Translations under genes and position numbers: made by a program | Shown: one piece after another, positions 36,444 to 45,154 of the stretch | Position numbering within the stretch: position 1 is the stretch's first letter | Layout: each line of letters starts with the position of its first letter | Notes under the pieces: generated by a model | The model's database searches: none | What the model was told of the DNA's origin: nothing | The model's input: only the letters and a program-made list of their open reading frames with translations | Source of the DNA: Microbacterium sp. MYb66 | GTDB lineage: Bacteria; Actinomycetota; Actinomycetes; Actinomycetales; Microbacteriaceae | NCBI RefSeq assembly: GCF_002979435.1 | Contig: NZ_PCOV01000011.1 | Location: forward strand, 40,535-104,534 | Length of the DNA: 64,000 bases | Direction: 5' to 3'

Positions 36444-37940
36444 ATGCCCTATTCCGCCCATCGACCGGGTCGCTACGACTCGCAGGGTCGGATCATCCTC
36501 GACAGCGACTCGAACGCCGTCACCGATGACCTCGACTTCCTGCGCGAGTTCGAGCCCACCGGCACCGACGACGCCACCCGCGAGGTGCCCGTCGCAGCTC
36601 CCGCCGAGGCGACCCCGATCGCCGACGCTATCGCTGCGGACGAACCCGCTCCCGTCACGCCGCCGCGCGAGCCCCGTGTCCGCAAGCCCCGCCGGAAACG
36701 CGCACCGCGCACGCCCGGTTCGTCCGCGCGGACGCTGGCCATCCTCGGCGGAGCGGAGGGCGAGATCCTCGACCGCGTGCCCGGAGAGACACCGCGCTTC
36801 GTGCAGATGTTCTTCGTCCTCGCCGGCACCGCGCTGGTCTCGGCGATCTCGATGCTCTTCGCCCTCACCACCGGCGTGCGGGCGGCGATGTGGCTGGCCG
36901 TGCCGCTGGCTCTCGTGTGGGCGCTCATCATCTTCAACCTCGATCGCTTCCTCACCTTGACCATGAGCTCGACGAGGAACGTCTGGCGACTCATCGGCCT
37001 GGCGATCCCGCGAGTGATCATGGCCGCGATCATCGGCTTCGTCGTCGCCGAGCCGTTGGTGCTGCAGATCTTCCACAACGACATCGCCCGCGAGGTCGCG
37101 TCGACCAACATCACGCAGTCCCAGTCCGACCAGGAGGCGCTCAAGACGGGGCCGGAGAAGATCGCCCTGGATGCGGCATCCGCCAAGGTCGCCGAACTCG
37201 AGAACCAGGCCGCGACCGGCATCGTGGCCGGTACCGACTCGTCATCGGCCACCGAGTCGGCCGCCCAGGCCACGGTCGACGACGTGACCGCGAAGATGAC
37301 CGCCCAGCAGGCCGTGATCGACCAGGCTCGCGTGCTCTACCAGTGCGAGCTCACCGGCGAGGGCGCCGGTACGGTTCCCGGCTGCACCGGTGTCAACGGC
37401 GAGGGCGCGAGTTCGAACGCCGCCAAGGCGCAGCTCGCCGAAGCCCAGCAGACCTACGACGCGCTCGCCGCGCAGCTGCGCACCGCCAACGAGGAGCTCG
37501 CCGCCGCCGGCACCGCCGCGAAGGAGAACACCTCCTCGTCCGAGGCGCAGAACCGGGAGCAGGCGAAATCGCAGCTGCCGACCGCGCGGGACTCCTACGA
37601 CCAGGCCCTTGCCGCGTACAACGCGCGGGCGGATGCCGTGGCGCAGGGCAACGCCGGGGCAGTGGGCCTGCTCAGTCAGATCAGCGGGCTGAACCGCCTG
37701 AGCGAGAAGGAGCCGTCGATCCTGTGGGCGCATCTCCTGATCGCCGCGCTGTTCTTCATGATCGAGCTGCTGCCCGTGCTGGTGAAGGTGCTCACGAGCT
37801 ACGGCGATCCGAGCCTGTACGAGAAGGCCGCCGCGATCCGCAAGCAGGTCGCGCTGGACCGCGTGACCGCCGAGGGCTTCCGCGACCGCGCCGAGATCGT
37901 GACCACGCCTGCTCCGTCTCCTTCGGCGCACGCGACCTGA
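36444..37940 (+). CDS. DUF4407 membrane protein
   Basis: The 498-residue protein has a hydrophilic N-terminus of about 110 residues (acidic then Arg/Lys/Pro-rich), three membrane helices (about 125-215), a long Ala/Gln/Glu-rich region (about 220-410) predicted to be coiled-coil and external, and a C-terminal helix (about 430-455). This arrangement matches DUF4407, a family without known function. Two cysteines in the coiled region (CELTGEGAGTVPGC) may form a disulfide. It is transcribed alone. A single perfect DnaA-box-like TTATCCACA lies 25 bp upstream. Confidence 0.82.
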   Translation: MPYSAHRPGRYDSQGRIILDSDSNAVTDDLDFLREFEPTGTDDATREVPVAAPAEATPIADAIAADEPAPVTPPREPRVRKPRRKRAPRTPGSSARTLAILGGAEGEILDRVPGETPRFVQMFFVLAGTALVSAISMLFALTTGVRAAMWLAVPLALVWALIIFNLDRFLTLTMSSTRNVWRLIGLAIPRVIMAAIIGFVVAEPLVLQIFHNDIAREVASTNITQSQSDQEALKTGPEKIALDAASAKVAELENQAATGIVAGTDSSSATESAAQATVDDVTAKMTAQQAVIDQARVLYQCELTGEGAGTVPGCTGVNGEGASSNAAKAQLAEAQQTYDALAAQLRTANEELAAAGTAAKENTSSSEAQNREQAKSQLPTARDSYDQALAAYNARADAVAQGNAGAVGLLSQISGLNRLSEKEPSILWAHLLIAALFFMIELLPVLVKVLTSYGDPSLYEKAAAIRKQVALDRVTAEGFRDRAEIVTTPAPSPSAHAT

Positions 37941-37980
37941 CCCTGCGACATCCGCTCCCGTCGCACTCTCCGTCGTCCGC

Positions 37981-38265
37981 CTAGGCGACCAGCGACAGAT
38001 TCTGCGACGGGAGCAGCAGGTCGGCGATCACGGACGAGGCATGGTCGCGGCCGGCCGCGGCAAGGGAGCGGATCAGGGCGACCGTCGACGGAGGGCGGGG
38101 CCACTGCTCGCCCGTCAGCGCCGCCTCGATCAGGGCGAGCGGCTGCTGCAGTGCCGGGTCGTGCTGACGGGAGTCCTCGCTCAACCAGGCGATGAGCTCG
38201 GTGATGGTCCAATCGGGGCTGATTGGTCCAAGGATCTGCGCGTGGGTGGTCAATGGCTTGTCCAT
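37981..38265 (-). CDS. Small uncharacterised protein divergent from a MocR regulator
   Basis: A 94-residue soluble protein starting MDKPLTTHAQILG, with ITELIAWLSEDSRQHDPALQQPLALIEAAL and a hydrophobic helix near the end (SSVIADLLLPSQNLSLVA). I do not recognise the family. An ATG seven codons upstream (38286) overlaps the start of the divergent regulator. TGGTCCA repeats lie over its promoter and first codons, so it is probably under control of that regulator. The codon bias supports real coding in this frame. Confidence 0.6.
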   Translation of the reverse strand: MDKPLTTHAQILGPISPDWTITELIAWLSEDSRQHDPALQQPLALIEAALTGEQWPRPPSTVALIRSLAAAGRDHASSVIADLLLPSQNLSLVA

Positions 38266-38272
38266 TGGTCCA
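38205..38272. promoter_or_regulatory. TGGTCCA direct repeats, candidate MocR binding sites
   Basis: TGGTCCA occurs at 38205-38211, 38224-38230 and 38266-38272 in the same orientation, with start-to-start distances of 19 and 42 bp (about two and four helical turns). MocR/PdxR regulators bind direct repeats of this kind. The sites lie between and inside the start of the two divergent genes. Confidence 0.55.
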
Positions 38273-38284
38273 GAATCGGGTCTC

Positions 38285-39784
38285 ATGAGTGCAGAAGACA
38301 GGGCCAATGAACGGCCAGTGGACCATCGATCGGCTGGGAGTGGAGCCGTCGCGCTGGTGCAGGCCGGCGATGTGTCGTCGGAAGGCCTCTCGGCCCGGCT
38401 CGGCCGCTGGACGCACGGCGACGGCACGCTCGCGACCCGGCTCGCGCGCGGAGTCGAGGCTCTGATCGAGAGCGGCGAGCTGCGACCCGGGGACCGGCTC
38501 CCGGCCGAGCGGGCTTTCGCCGCCGCGAGCTCCGTGTCGCGCGGCACGGTGGTCGCCGCCTACGCGGACCTCGCCGAGCGCGGCCTCGTCGACCGGCGGC
38601 AGGGGAGCGGCACGCGCATCGCCGGCTCCGCGGCATCCGTCGCCCCGGTGCAGCGACCGGGACGAGGCGAGGCACTGTTCTCGGCGCTCCCGAACGCGAT
38701 CGACCTGCTGCGCACCGTGCCGCAGATCTCCGAGCTGGGCGTGCAGCTCATCCGCGACCACAAGCCGCAGCTCGACCTGGCCCTGCTGCCCGAGACCGAT
38801 CCCGCCGGCCTACCCGCGCTGCGGACTCTCATCGCCGACATGTACGCCGCCGAGGGCACGCCGACCACGCCGGAGCAGATCCTCGTGACGCACGGCGCGC
38901 AGCAGGCCATCAGCCTCGTCGTCAACGCACTCGTCGGCCCGGGCGATATCGTGCTCGCCGAGGAGATCACCTGGCCGGGGGTCACCGATTCCGTGGGTCT
39001 CCGCGGCGGCTCGGTGCACGGCATCCCGATGGGGCCCGACGGACTCGATGTCGAGGCGCTCGAACAGGCACTGGCGCGACTGCGGCCCGTGCTCGTCGCG
39101 CTGAACCCGCACCACCAGAACCCGACGGGGTCGCGCCTTCCCGCCGCCGCTCGGCATCGTGTGGCCGAGCTCGCCGCGCAGTACGGCGTCCCGGTCATCG
39201 AAGACCGCGTGCTCGCCGGCATCTCCTTCGACGGGGTGGTGCCGCCCACGCTCGCGGCCGAGCGCGCCGACGCCCCGATCATCGTCGTCGAGTCGGTGTC
39301 GAAGTGGGTGTGGGCGGGACTGCGGATCGGCTGGCTGCGCGCCGACCCCGTGCTCGTCCGCCGCCTGCGCGGTGCCCGACAGCTCGCCGACCAGTCCACG
39401 AGCGTGCCGGGACAGCTGCTCGCCCTCGACCTGATCGCTCGCGCCGACGACCTCCGTCGAGCGAACAGCCGCATCCACCAGGACAGGCTGCGGCTCCTGC
39501 AGGACCTGATGGCCGAACACCTGCCGGAGTGGGCGTGCGAGCCGCCGCGCGGCGGGCTGTCGCTGTGGGTCCGGGTTCCCGCGGGCTCCGCCGCCGCGCT
39601 GGCCAGGGTCGCCGCGGCGCACGGAGTCTCGATCGCGGGGAGCGCGGCGTTCGCGGTCGCGGTCTCGCCCGACGACCACATCCGCATCCCGTTCACGGCG
39701 CCGGACGAGGTGCTCACGGAGGGCATCCGCCGGCTCGGCGCGGCCTGGCGCGAATATCGGGAGACTCTCGGGATGCCTTCCTAG
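38285..39784 (+). CDS. MocR-type regulator: GntR winged helix fused to a class I aminotransferase-like domain
   Basis: The 499-residue protein has an N-terminal winged helix (about 45-115; ALIESGELRPGDRLPAERAFAAASSVSRGTVVAAYADL) and a PLP-binding aminotransferase fold (about 150-495) with NPHHQNPTG and the Schiff-base Lys in VESVSKWVWAGLRIGW. MocR regulators respond to PLP or amino compounds and often act on a divergent gene. The ATG at 38285 is chosen because it leaves the repeats free. It is followed within 2 bp by a small membrane protein gene. Confidence 0.9.
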   Translation: MSAEDRANERPVDHRSAGSGAVALVQAGDVSSEGLSARLGRWTHGDGTLATRLARGVEALIESGELRPGDRLPAERAFAAASSVSRGTVVAAYADLAERGLVDRRQGSGTRIAGSAASVAPVQRPGRGEALFSALPNAIDLLRTVPQISELGVQLIRDHKPQLDLALLPETDPAGLPALRTLIADMYAAEGTPTTPEQILVTHGAQQAISLVVNALVGPGDIVLAEEITWPGVTDSVGLRGGSVHGIPMGPDGLDVEALEQALARLRPVLVALNPHHQNPTGSRLPAAARHRVAELAAQYGVPVIEDRVLAGISFDGVVPPTLAAERADAPIIVVESVSKWVWAGLRIGWLRADPVLVRRLRGARQLADQSTSVPGQLLALDLIARADDLRRANSRIHQDRLRLLQDLMAEHLPEWACEPPRGGLSLWVRVPAGSAAALARVAAAHGVSIAGSAAFAVAVSPDDHIRIPFTAPDEVLTEGIRRLGAAWREYRETLGMPS

Positions 39785-39785
39785 G

Positions 39786-40301
39786 ATGACGCGCATGACT
39801 CGGATGCAGCGCCGGACCCTGTGGATCTCGATCGTCGGCGTGCTCGCGGTCACGGTCTATGCGACGTTGGCGGCGCTGCAGATCCTGGTGTGGACGCCCC
39901 TCGCGGCAGTCCCCGGGCTCACGCTCGATCAGATCCGAGGGGAGCTGAGCGAGGCAGGCGAGTCGCTGAACGAGGCCATGACCATCGTGATCCTCGGTGT
40001 CGGGGTCGTCCTCGCCCTGGCCGTCGCCGTGGTCTCCGTGAGGGCGCGGGTCCATCCCGTGGTTCCGGCGATGAGCCTTCTGAGCGTCCTCATGCTCGGA
40101 GGCCCCGGCTTCTTCATCGCCTCCTTCGGGCCGGGTATGTCGCTGGCCGACACCTTCATGATCTCGGCGGGGGTCACCCTGCCCGGGGTGCGGCCGTTCT
40201 ACGCGGTCAGCGCGCTCGCCGCTGCCGCCCTGGTGATCGGCGGGATCGTCGTCGTCGTGCGGCGTTCAGGGTCCGCTCCCGCACCGGCGGCGAGCCAGTA
40301 A
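39786..40301 (+). CDS. Small membrane protein of unknown function
   Basis: A 171-residue protein with four hydrophobic helices (about 11-35, 62-84, 91-115, 137-160), a basic N-terminus and a short Pro/Ala tail. I do not recognise the family. It begins one base after the MocR stop, so it is likely co-transcribed with it. A GTG/ATG a few codons later (MTRMQRR) is an alternative start. Confidence 0.7.
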   Translation: MTRMTRMQRRTLWISIVGVLAVTVYATLAALQILVWTPLAAVPGLTLDQIRGELSEAGESLNEAMTIVILGVGVVLALAVAVVSVRARVHPVVPAMSLLSVLMLGGPGFFIASFGPGMSLADTFMISAGVTLPGVRPFYAVSALAAAALVIGGIVVVVRRSGSAPAPAASQ

Positions 40302-40310
40302 CGTTGGTCC

Positions 40311-41324
40311 ATGGTCAACTATCGCTACCTCGGCAACAGCGGTCTCAAGGTCTCCGAGATCACCTACGGCAACTGGGTCACCCACGCCTCGCAGGTCGGC
40401 GACGACGCCGCGATCAAGACGGTGCACGCCGCGCTGGACGCCGGCATCACCACCTTCGACACCGCCGACACCTACGCCAACACGGCCGCCGAGGTCGTGC
40501 TCGGCAAGGCCCTCGAAGGGCAGCGCCGTGCGGGCCTGGAGATCTTCACGAAGGTCTACTTCCCGACCGGTCCGAAGGGCCCGAACGACACCGGGCTGAG
40601 TCGCAAGCACATCTTCGAGTCGATCGACGGCTCGCTGCAGCGCCTGGGCACCGACTACGTCGACCTGTACCAGGCGCACCGTTTCGACCACGAGACTCCG
40701 CTCGAGGAGACGTTCCAGGCCTTCGCTGACGTCGTCCGTCAGGGCAAGGCGCTCTACATCGGCGTCTCGGAGTGGACGGCCGAGCAGCTGCGCGAGGGGC
40801 ACGCGCTGGCTGCGCAGCTCGGCATCCAGCTCATCTCGAACCAGCCGCAGTACTCCATGCTGTGGCGCGTGATCGAGGGCAAGGTCGTGCCGGCATCCGA
40901 AGAACTCGGCATCTCGCAGATCGTCTGGTCGCCGATGGCGCAGGGCGTGCTCAGCGGCAAGTACCTGCCGGGTCAGCCGGTGCCGGAGGGGTCGCGCGCG
41001 ACCGACCCGCACAGCGGCGCCGACTTCATCAAGCGCCTCCTGCAGGACGACATCCTCACCGCCGTGCAGCGGCTGAAGCCGATCGCCGAGCAGGCGGGCC
41101 TGTCGATGCCGCAGCTCGCGATCGCGTGGGTGCTGCAGAACCCGAACGTCGCGGCGGCCCTGGTCGGGGCGTCGCGCCCGGAGCAGCTCGCCGAGACGGT
41201 CAAGGCCTCGGGCGTGAAGCTCGACGCCGACACGCTCGCCGCGATCGACACCGCCCTGGGCGACACGGTCAACCGCGACCCCGAGAGCACCTACTCGTCC
41301 TCGCCGAAGACGCGGCTCGTCTGA
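40311..41324 (+). CDS. Aldo/keto reductase, potassium-channel beta-subunit-like (YghZ/AKR6-14 type)
   Basis: The 337-residue NADPH-dependent reductase starts VNYRYLGNSGLKVSEITYGNW and has the catalytic Asp-Tyr pair (FDTADTYAN), a Lys in EIFTKVYFP and His in YQAHRFD, with the NADPH-phosphate site GASRPEQLAE. This is the Kv-beta/YghZ type, which reduces aldehydes such as methylglyoxal. It is close behind the small membrane protein and converges on the ACT-domain gene. Confidence 0.92.
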   Translation: MVNYRYLGNSGLKVSEITYGNWVTHASQVGDDAAIKTVHAALDAGITTFDTADTYANTAAEVVLGKALEGQRRAGLEIFTKVYFPTGPKGPNDTGLSRKHIFESIDGSLQRLGTDYVDLYQAHRFDHETPLEETFQAFADVVRQGKALYIGVSEWTAEQLREGHALAAQLGIQLISNQPQYSMLWRVIEGKVVPASEELGISQIVWSPMAQGVLSGKYLPGQPVPEGSRATDPHSGADFIKRLLQDDILTAVQRLKPIAEQAGLSMPQLAIAWVLQNPNVAAALVGASRPEQLAETVKASGVKLDADTLAAIDTALGDTVNRDPESTYSSSPKTRLV

Positions 41325-41352
41325 GGCGCGTCCGCGGCGAAGGGAGAAGCGG

Positions 41353-41868
41353 TCAGCCGAGCGTGATGTCGACCTGGATCTCGGCCGCCAGGCGCTCGAG
41401 GTCGGCGCGCAGCGCGTCCAGGTCGACGGATGCCGGAACCTTCGCGGTCACCGATGCCTCGAACAGGCGGCCGCCGGCCATCGCGGCATCCCTGGTCTCG
41501 GTCGCGAGCTCCTCGATGCTCAGGGCATGCGCGCTCAGCACGCCGGATACCTCGCGCACGATGCCGGGGCGGTCGTTGCCGAGCACCTGGATCTCGAGCA
41601 GCCGATCGTCGGCGGCAGCCGCATCGGGCGTCCCGGTGAGCACGGCGAGAGTCAGCAGTCCCTGGCCCTGGAGGCCCCGCAGCGCGGACTGCAGGTCGGC
41701 GGCGCGCTCCTCGGCGACCGAGACCTCGATCACTCCTGCGAACGTCCCGGCGAGTTCGGCCAGCGAGCTGTTCTCCCAGTTGCCGCCGTGCGCATCGACG
41801 ACGTCGGCGACAGCGGCCACGAGGCCAGGACGGTCTGCACCCGCGACGGTGAGGATCAGAGTAGTCAT
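41353..41868 (-). CDS. Tandem ACT-domain protein, GcvR-like
   Basis: The 171-residue protein has two ACT domains (about 3-75 and 90-168), with ligand-interface motifs AGADRPGLVAAVADVV and LGNDRPGIVREVSGVL. GcvR-type proteins bind amino acids and regulate glycine cleavage or related pathways without binding DNA themselves. It lies 24 bp downstream of a cysteine-synthase-fold enzyme on the same strand, suggesting that it senses an amino acid linked to that enzyme. Confidence 0.85.
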   Translation of the reverse strand: MTTLILTVAGADRPGLVAAVADVVDAHGGNWENSSLAELAGTFAGVIEVSVAEERAADLQSALRGLQGQGLLTLAVLTGTPDAAAADDRLLEIQVLGNDRPGIVREVSGVLSAHALSIEELATETRDAAMAGGRLFEASVTAKVPASVDLDALRADLERLAAEIQVDITLG

Positions 41869-41892
41869 GCGGCCAGCGTAGCCCGCAGCACT

Positions 41893-42951
41893 TCACTCCA
41901 CCCAGACGCCCGTCTCGAGGAAACGGTCCAGCCGCGCGCGGTGCGGAGCGAGGTCCCAGCCCTGCGCCGCGACCCACTCGTCGGAGTAGTACGTGCCGGC
42001 GTAGCGGACCCCGCTGTCGCAGATCAGGGTCACGACGCTGCCGGTCTCGCCCGCGGCCCGCATCCGGGCGATGAGCTGGAACGCGCCGTAGAGGTTCGTG
42101 CCGGTCGAGCCGCCCGCCCAGTGCAGGGTGCGGTCGCGCAGCATCCGGATCGCGGCGATCGAGCCGGCGTCGGGCACCCGGATCATCTCGTCGATCACGG
42201 TCGGCACGAACGACGCCTCGACGCGCGGTCGTCCGATGCCCTCGATGCGGCTGGGGCGACCGGCGGGAGGGTCGACCGTTCCTGCCCAGCCGTCGTAGAA
42301 CGCGGAGCCCTCGGGGTCGACGACGGCGATCCGCGTCTCGTGCCTGCGGTACTTCACGTACCTGCCGAAGGTCGCGCTCGTGCCGCCCGTGCCGGCCCCG
42401 ACGACGATCCACGACGGGATCGGATGCCGTTCCTGCGCGAGCTGGCTGAACACGCTCTCCGCGATGTTGTTGTTGCCGCGCCAGTCGGTCGCGCGCTCCG
42501 CGAACGTGAACTGGTCGAGGTAGTGGCCGCGGCAGTCGGATGCCAGGCGCTGCGCCTCGGGCGACATGTCCTCCGCGCGGTCCACGAAGTGGCAGGTGCC
42601 ACCGTAGAACTCGATCAGGTCGATCTTCTCCTGCACGGTCGACCGCGGCACGACCGTGATGAACGGCAGCCCCAGCATCCGAGCGAAGTAGGCCTCCGAG
42701 ACGGCGGTGGATCCGCTCGAGGACTCCACGAGCGTCGAGTCCTCGCGGATGCGGCCGTTGACCAGGCCGTAGAGGATCAGGGAGCGCGCGAGGCGGTGCT
42801 TGAGGGAGCCGGTCGGATGAACGGACTCGTCCTTCAGGTACAGGTCGATGCCCCATTCGGGCGGCAGCGGGAACAGGTGCAGGTGCGTGTCGGCGCTGCG
42901 GTTCGCGTCGGCTTCCAGCAGGGCGATCGCGGTGCTGGTCCAGTCGCTCAT
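41893..42951 (-). CDS. PLP-dependent cysteine synthase-fold enzyme, Cds1-like (L-cysteine desulfhydrase candidate)
   Basis: The 352-residue enzyme of the cysteine synthase/cystathionine beta-synthase fold has the Schiff-base Lys in [10 protein letters not shown], the substrate loop [21 protein letters not shown] and the phosphate-binding GAGTGGTSA. It resembles mycobacterial Cds1 (Rv3684), which degrades L-cysteine to pyruvate, ammonia and H2S, more than the biosynthetic CysK/CysM. The start [13 protein letters not shown] at 42951 is preferred over the longer reading, which has an odd Arg/Pro-rich lead. It is in line with the cupin upstream and the ACT gene downstream. Confidence 0.83.
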   Translation of the reverse strand: MSDWTSTAIALLEADANRSADTHLHLFPLPPEWGIDLYLKDESVHPTGSLKHRLARSLILYGLVNGRIREDSTLVESSSGSTAVSEAYFARMLGLPFITVVPRSTVQEKIDLIEFYGGTCHFVDRAEDMSPEAQRLASDCRGHYLDQFTFAERATDWRGNNNIAESVFSQLAQERHPIPSWIVVGAGTGGTSATFGRYVKYRRHETRIAVVDPEGSAFYDGWAGTVDPPAGRPSRIEGIGRPRVEASFVPTVIDEMIRVPDAGSIAAIRMLRDRTLHWAGGSTGTNLYGAFQLIARMRAAGETGSVVTLICDSGVRYAGTYYSDEWVAAQGWDLAPHRARLDRFLETGVWVE

Positions 42952-42994
42952 GCTCTCGAGACTACCGGCCGGTTCGCAGCCACTCCCGGTCCGC

Positions 42995-43351
42995 TCACGC
43001 CGCGGCAGAGCTCTCGGGGCCGAGGTGGGCTGCGCTCGGCTCGCCGGCCGCATCGCCCTTGAGCTCGATGAGGATGGTGTGCGTGGGCGTCGTCCCGGTG
43101 TTCTCGCCGGAGTGGCGCTGCGCCGGTATCCAGACGGCCTGCCCGGTGGTGAGCGCGGTGTCGAATGTGCGCTCTCCGGCGCTGAGGCGGCGGGAGAAGT
43201 CGCTGAGGGTGACCATGACGCTGTTGGGATGGTCGTGCGGAGTCGTCCGGTCGCCCGGCACGTCGGTGTACTCGAGCACGCGGACGTGCTCGTTCTCCCA
43301 GAGCGTGCGGTAGTGGTCGGGGTTGGTCAGGGTGGGATCGTCGGTGATCAT
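42995..43351 (-). CDS. Small cupin protein
   Basis: The 118-residue single-domain cupin has metal-binding motif 1 around [16 protein letters not shown] and motif 2 near [12 protein letters not shown]. Such proteins bind metal and act as small dioxygenases, isomerases or storage proteins. The start is the ATG at 43351 ([11 protein letters not shown]), which drops 14 unconvincing residues. It probably shares a transcript with the Cds1-like gene 43 bp downstream. Confidence 0.8.
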   Translation of the reverse strand: MITDDPTLTNPDHYRTLWENEHVRVLEYTDVPGDRTTPHDHPNSVMVTLSDFSRRLSAGERTFDTALTTGQAVWIPAQRHSGENTGTTPTHTILIELKGDAAGEPSAAHLGPESSAAA

Positions 43352-43415
43352 GCGGTGACCGTACACCCCGTCGAGGGCTCGCGTCAGTCCCATCCGACGA
43401 CGTCTGCGGAGGCGC

Positions 43416-44093
43416 TCAGGCGGATGCCGCGTGGCGCAGCCAGCGCTCGATCCCGGCGATGTGCGCGGTGGTCAGCGAGGTCGCCAGTGCGGGGTCGCGC
43501 TGCGCGACGGCCTCGGCGATCGCGCGGTGCTCCGACAGGGTGCGCTCGACGGCGCCGCTCTCGGTGAGGCCCCGCCACGCACGGGCACGCACCGTCTGAC
43601 TGCTCAGATGCTCGATCAGGCTGGCCAGGTAGGCGTTGCCCGCCATCTCCACGATGTCGCGGTGGAATCGGATGTCGTGATCGACGAGCTCCTCGATGCT
43701 GACGGAGGCGTCGATGCTCTCGACCTCGCGCTGCAGCTCCGCGATCTGCTCATCGGTGCCGAGCGTGGCGGCCAGGCCGGTCGCCTGCGACTCCAGCATC
43801 CGGCGCACGGCGAAGATCTCGAGCATCGAGTCGTCGTCGTGCATGTCGACGACGAAGGAGATCGCCTCCAGCAGCAGGTGCGGCTCGAGGCTGGTCACAT
43901 ACGTGCCGTCGCCCCGGCGCACGTCGAGGACCCGGATGACCTCGAGCGCCTTCACGGCTTCGCGCATGGAGCTGCGGGAGAGGCCCAGACGTTCGGAGAG
44001 CTCCTTCTCCGGGGGGAGGCGGTCACCGGGGGCGAGCTCCCCCGCCACGATCATCGCCTTGATCTTCTCGATCGCCTCGTCCGTCACTGCCAT
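43416..44093 (-). CDS. FadR/GntR-family regulator (FCD domain) of the fucose locus
   Basis: The 225-residue protein has an N-terminal winged helix (about 5-70; GELAPGDRLPPEKELSERLGLSRSSMREAVKALEV) and an FCD effector domain (about 85-215) with the metal-binding Asp/His residues (DHDIRFHRDIV, LSEHRAIAEAV). FCD regulators bind sugar acids or carboxylates. It is divergent from the lactonase gene, and copies of ACATC-N-GATGT lie at 44111, 46667 and 46820, so it probably represses the L-fucose genes and responds to an acidic pathway intermediate. Confidence 0.88.
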   Translation of the reverse strand: MAVTDEAIEKIKAMIVAGELAPGDRLPPEKELSERLGLSRSSMREAVKALEVIRVLDVRRGDGTYVTSLEPHLLLEAISFVVDMHDDDSMLEIFAVRRMLESQATGLAATLGTDEQIAELQREVESIDASVSIEELVDHDIRFHRDIVEMAGNAYLASLIEHLSSQTVRARAWRGLTESGAVERTLSEHRAIAEAVAQRDPALATSLTTAHIAGIERWLRHAASA

Positions 44094-44110
44094 GGCGTCA
44101 TCCTAGCGAT

Positions 44111-44121
44111 TGATCGGATGT
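44111..44121. promoter_or_regulatory. Candidate fucose-regulator operator (9 of 11 match)
   Basis: TGATCGGATGT matches ACATCGGATGT in 9 of 11 positions. It lies in the 46-bp gap between the regulator and the divergent lactonase gene. Confidence 0.45.
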
Positions 44122-44139
44122 CTGCGGCAGGATGGTGCC

Positions 44140-45111
44140 ATGCGCGTCCTCGATTCACACCTGCACCTCTGGGATCCGGAGATTCTGACGTACACCTGGC
44201 TCGAAGGCCCGATGGCATATCGGTTCGCCGGCCTCGAGCTCGAGCGCGCTCGCCTGGAGCGCGCCGAGACGGAGAAGTCCGTGTTCGTGCAGGCCGAGAC
44301 CGTCGAAGACGACTTCCTCGACGAGGTGCGCTGGGTCGCGGGCCTGGCGCCCGCGATCGGGATCGTGGGCATCGTCGCGGGCATCCGCCTCGACCGGGGG
44401 ACGGACACCGTCGCGCACCTCGAAGGCCTCGTGGCGGAGCCTCTCGTGGTCGGTGTGCGGCACAACCTGCAGGGGGAGCCCGACGGGCTGGCCGTCTCCG
44501 CGGCGTTCGTGACCGGCGCGCGCGAGGTCGCTGCCCGCGATCTGAGCTTCGACGCGTGCGTGCGGGCGGGTCAGCTGCCCGACGTCGCCCGGCTCGCCGG
44601 AGCCATCCCGGAGCTGCGGATCGTGCTCGACCATCTCGGGAAGCCCGCCGTGGGCACGTCTGCCGCTCCGCTCGCGCCGTCCGCGGAGTGGGTGCGCGAT
44701 CTCGCCGAGTTCGCCCGGCATCCGAACGCGTTCTGCAAGCTCTCGGGACTGCCGGGAGAGGCCGGCGGCGACTGGAGTGCGGAGCAGCTCGAGCCGTTCC
44801 TCGACGTCGCGGCCGATGCGTTCGGCGCGGAGCGGCTGATGTGGGGGAGCGACTGGCCCGTCTCGGCGATCGGCCCGGCGGAGGCCGGAGACCCGCACGC
44901 TCCGGAAGACGGCTCCGCCACGTACCAGCCCACGGCCCGCTCGCGCTGGGCCGACGCGGTGATCGCGTGGGCGGAGTCACGGGGACACGACGTCGACACG
45001 ATCCTCTGGGCCACCGCCGAGCAGTTCTATCGCACCGACGCGCGACCGCAGCCCCCGTCCGGAGATGCGCCGCGCACCGGCATCCGAGGCTGGCTTCGCG
45101 GCAGAGGCTGA
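44140..45111 (+). CDS. Amidohydrolase-family L-fucono-1,5-lactonase candidate
   Basis: The 323-residue amidohydrolase 2 (TIM-barrel) protein has the metal motif LDSHLHLWD at its start and LDHLGKP, AFCKLSGL and MWGSDWPVS later. COG3618 enzymes of this type hydrolyse sugar lactones such as L-fuconolactone and L-rhamnonolactone. The ATG at 44140 places the HxH motif at residue 6; the ATG at 44110 is in the promoter/operator. It forms step 2 of the proposed fucose route. Confidence 0.85.
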   Translation: MRVLDSHLHLWDPEILTYTWLEGPMAYRFAGLELERARLERAETEKSVFVQAETVEDDFLDEVRWVAGLAPAIGIVGIVAGIRLDRGTDTVAHLEGLVAEPLVVGVRHNLQGEPDGLAVSAAFVTGAREVAARDLSFDACVRAGQLPDVARLAGAIPELRIVLDHLGKPAVGTSAAPLAPSAEWVRDLAEFARHPNAFCKLSGLPGEAGGDWSAEQLEPFLDVAADAFGAERLMWGSDWPVSAIGPAEAGDPHAPEDGSATYQPTARSRWADAVIAWAESRGHDVDTILWATAEQFYRTDARPQPPSGDAPRTGIRGWLRGRG

Positions 45112-45154
45112 CCCCGGCGTCGACTCCGCCGGCGCGAAGCGGCCCCGCCTGACC

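Noticed and set aside
45114..45132. CCGGCG/CGCCGG hairpin between the lactonase and SDR genes as a terminator
   Set aside because: The stem is only 6 bp with a 7-nt loop and no T-run, which is too weak in this base composition.
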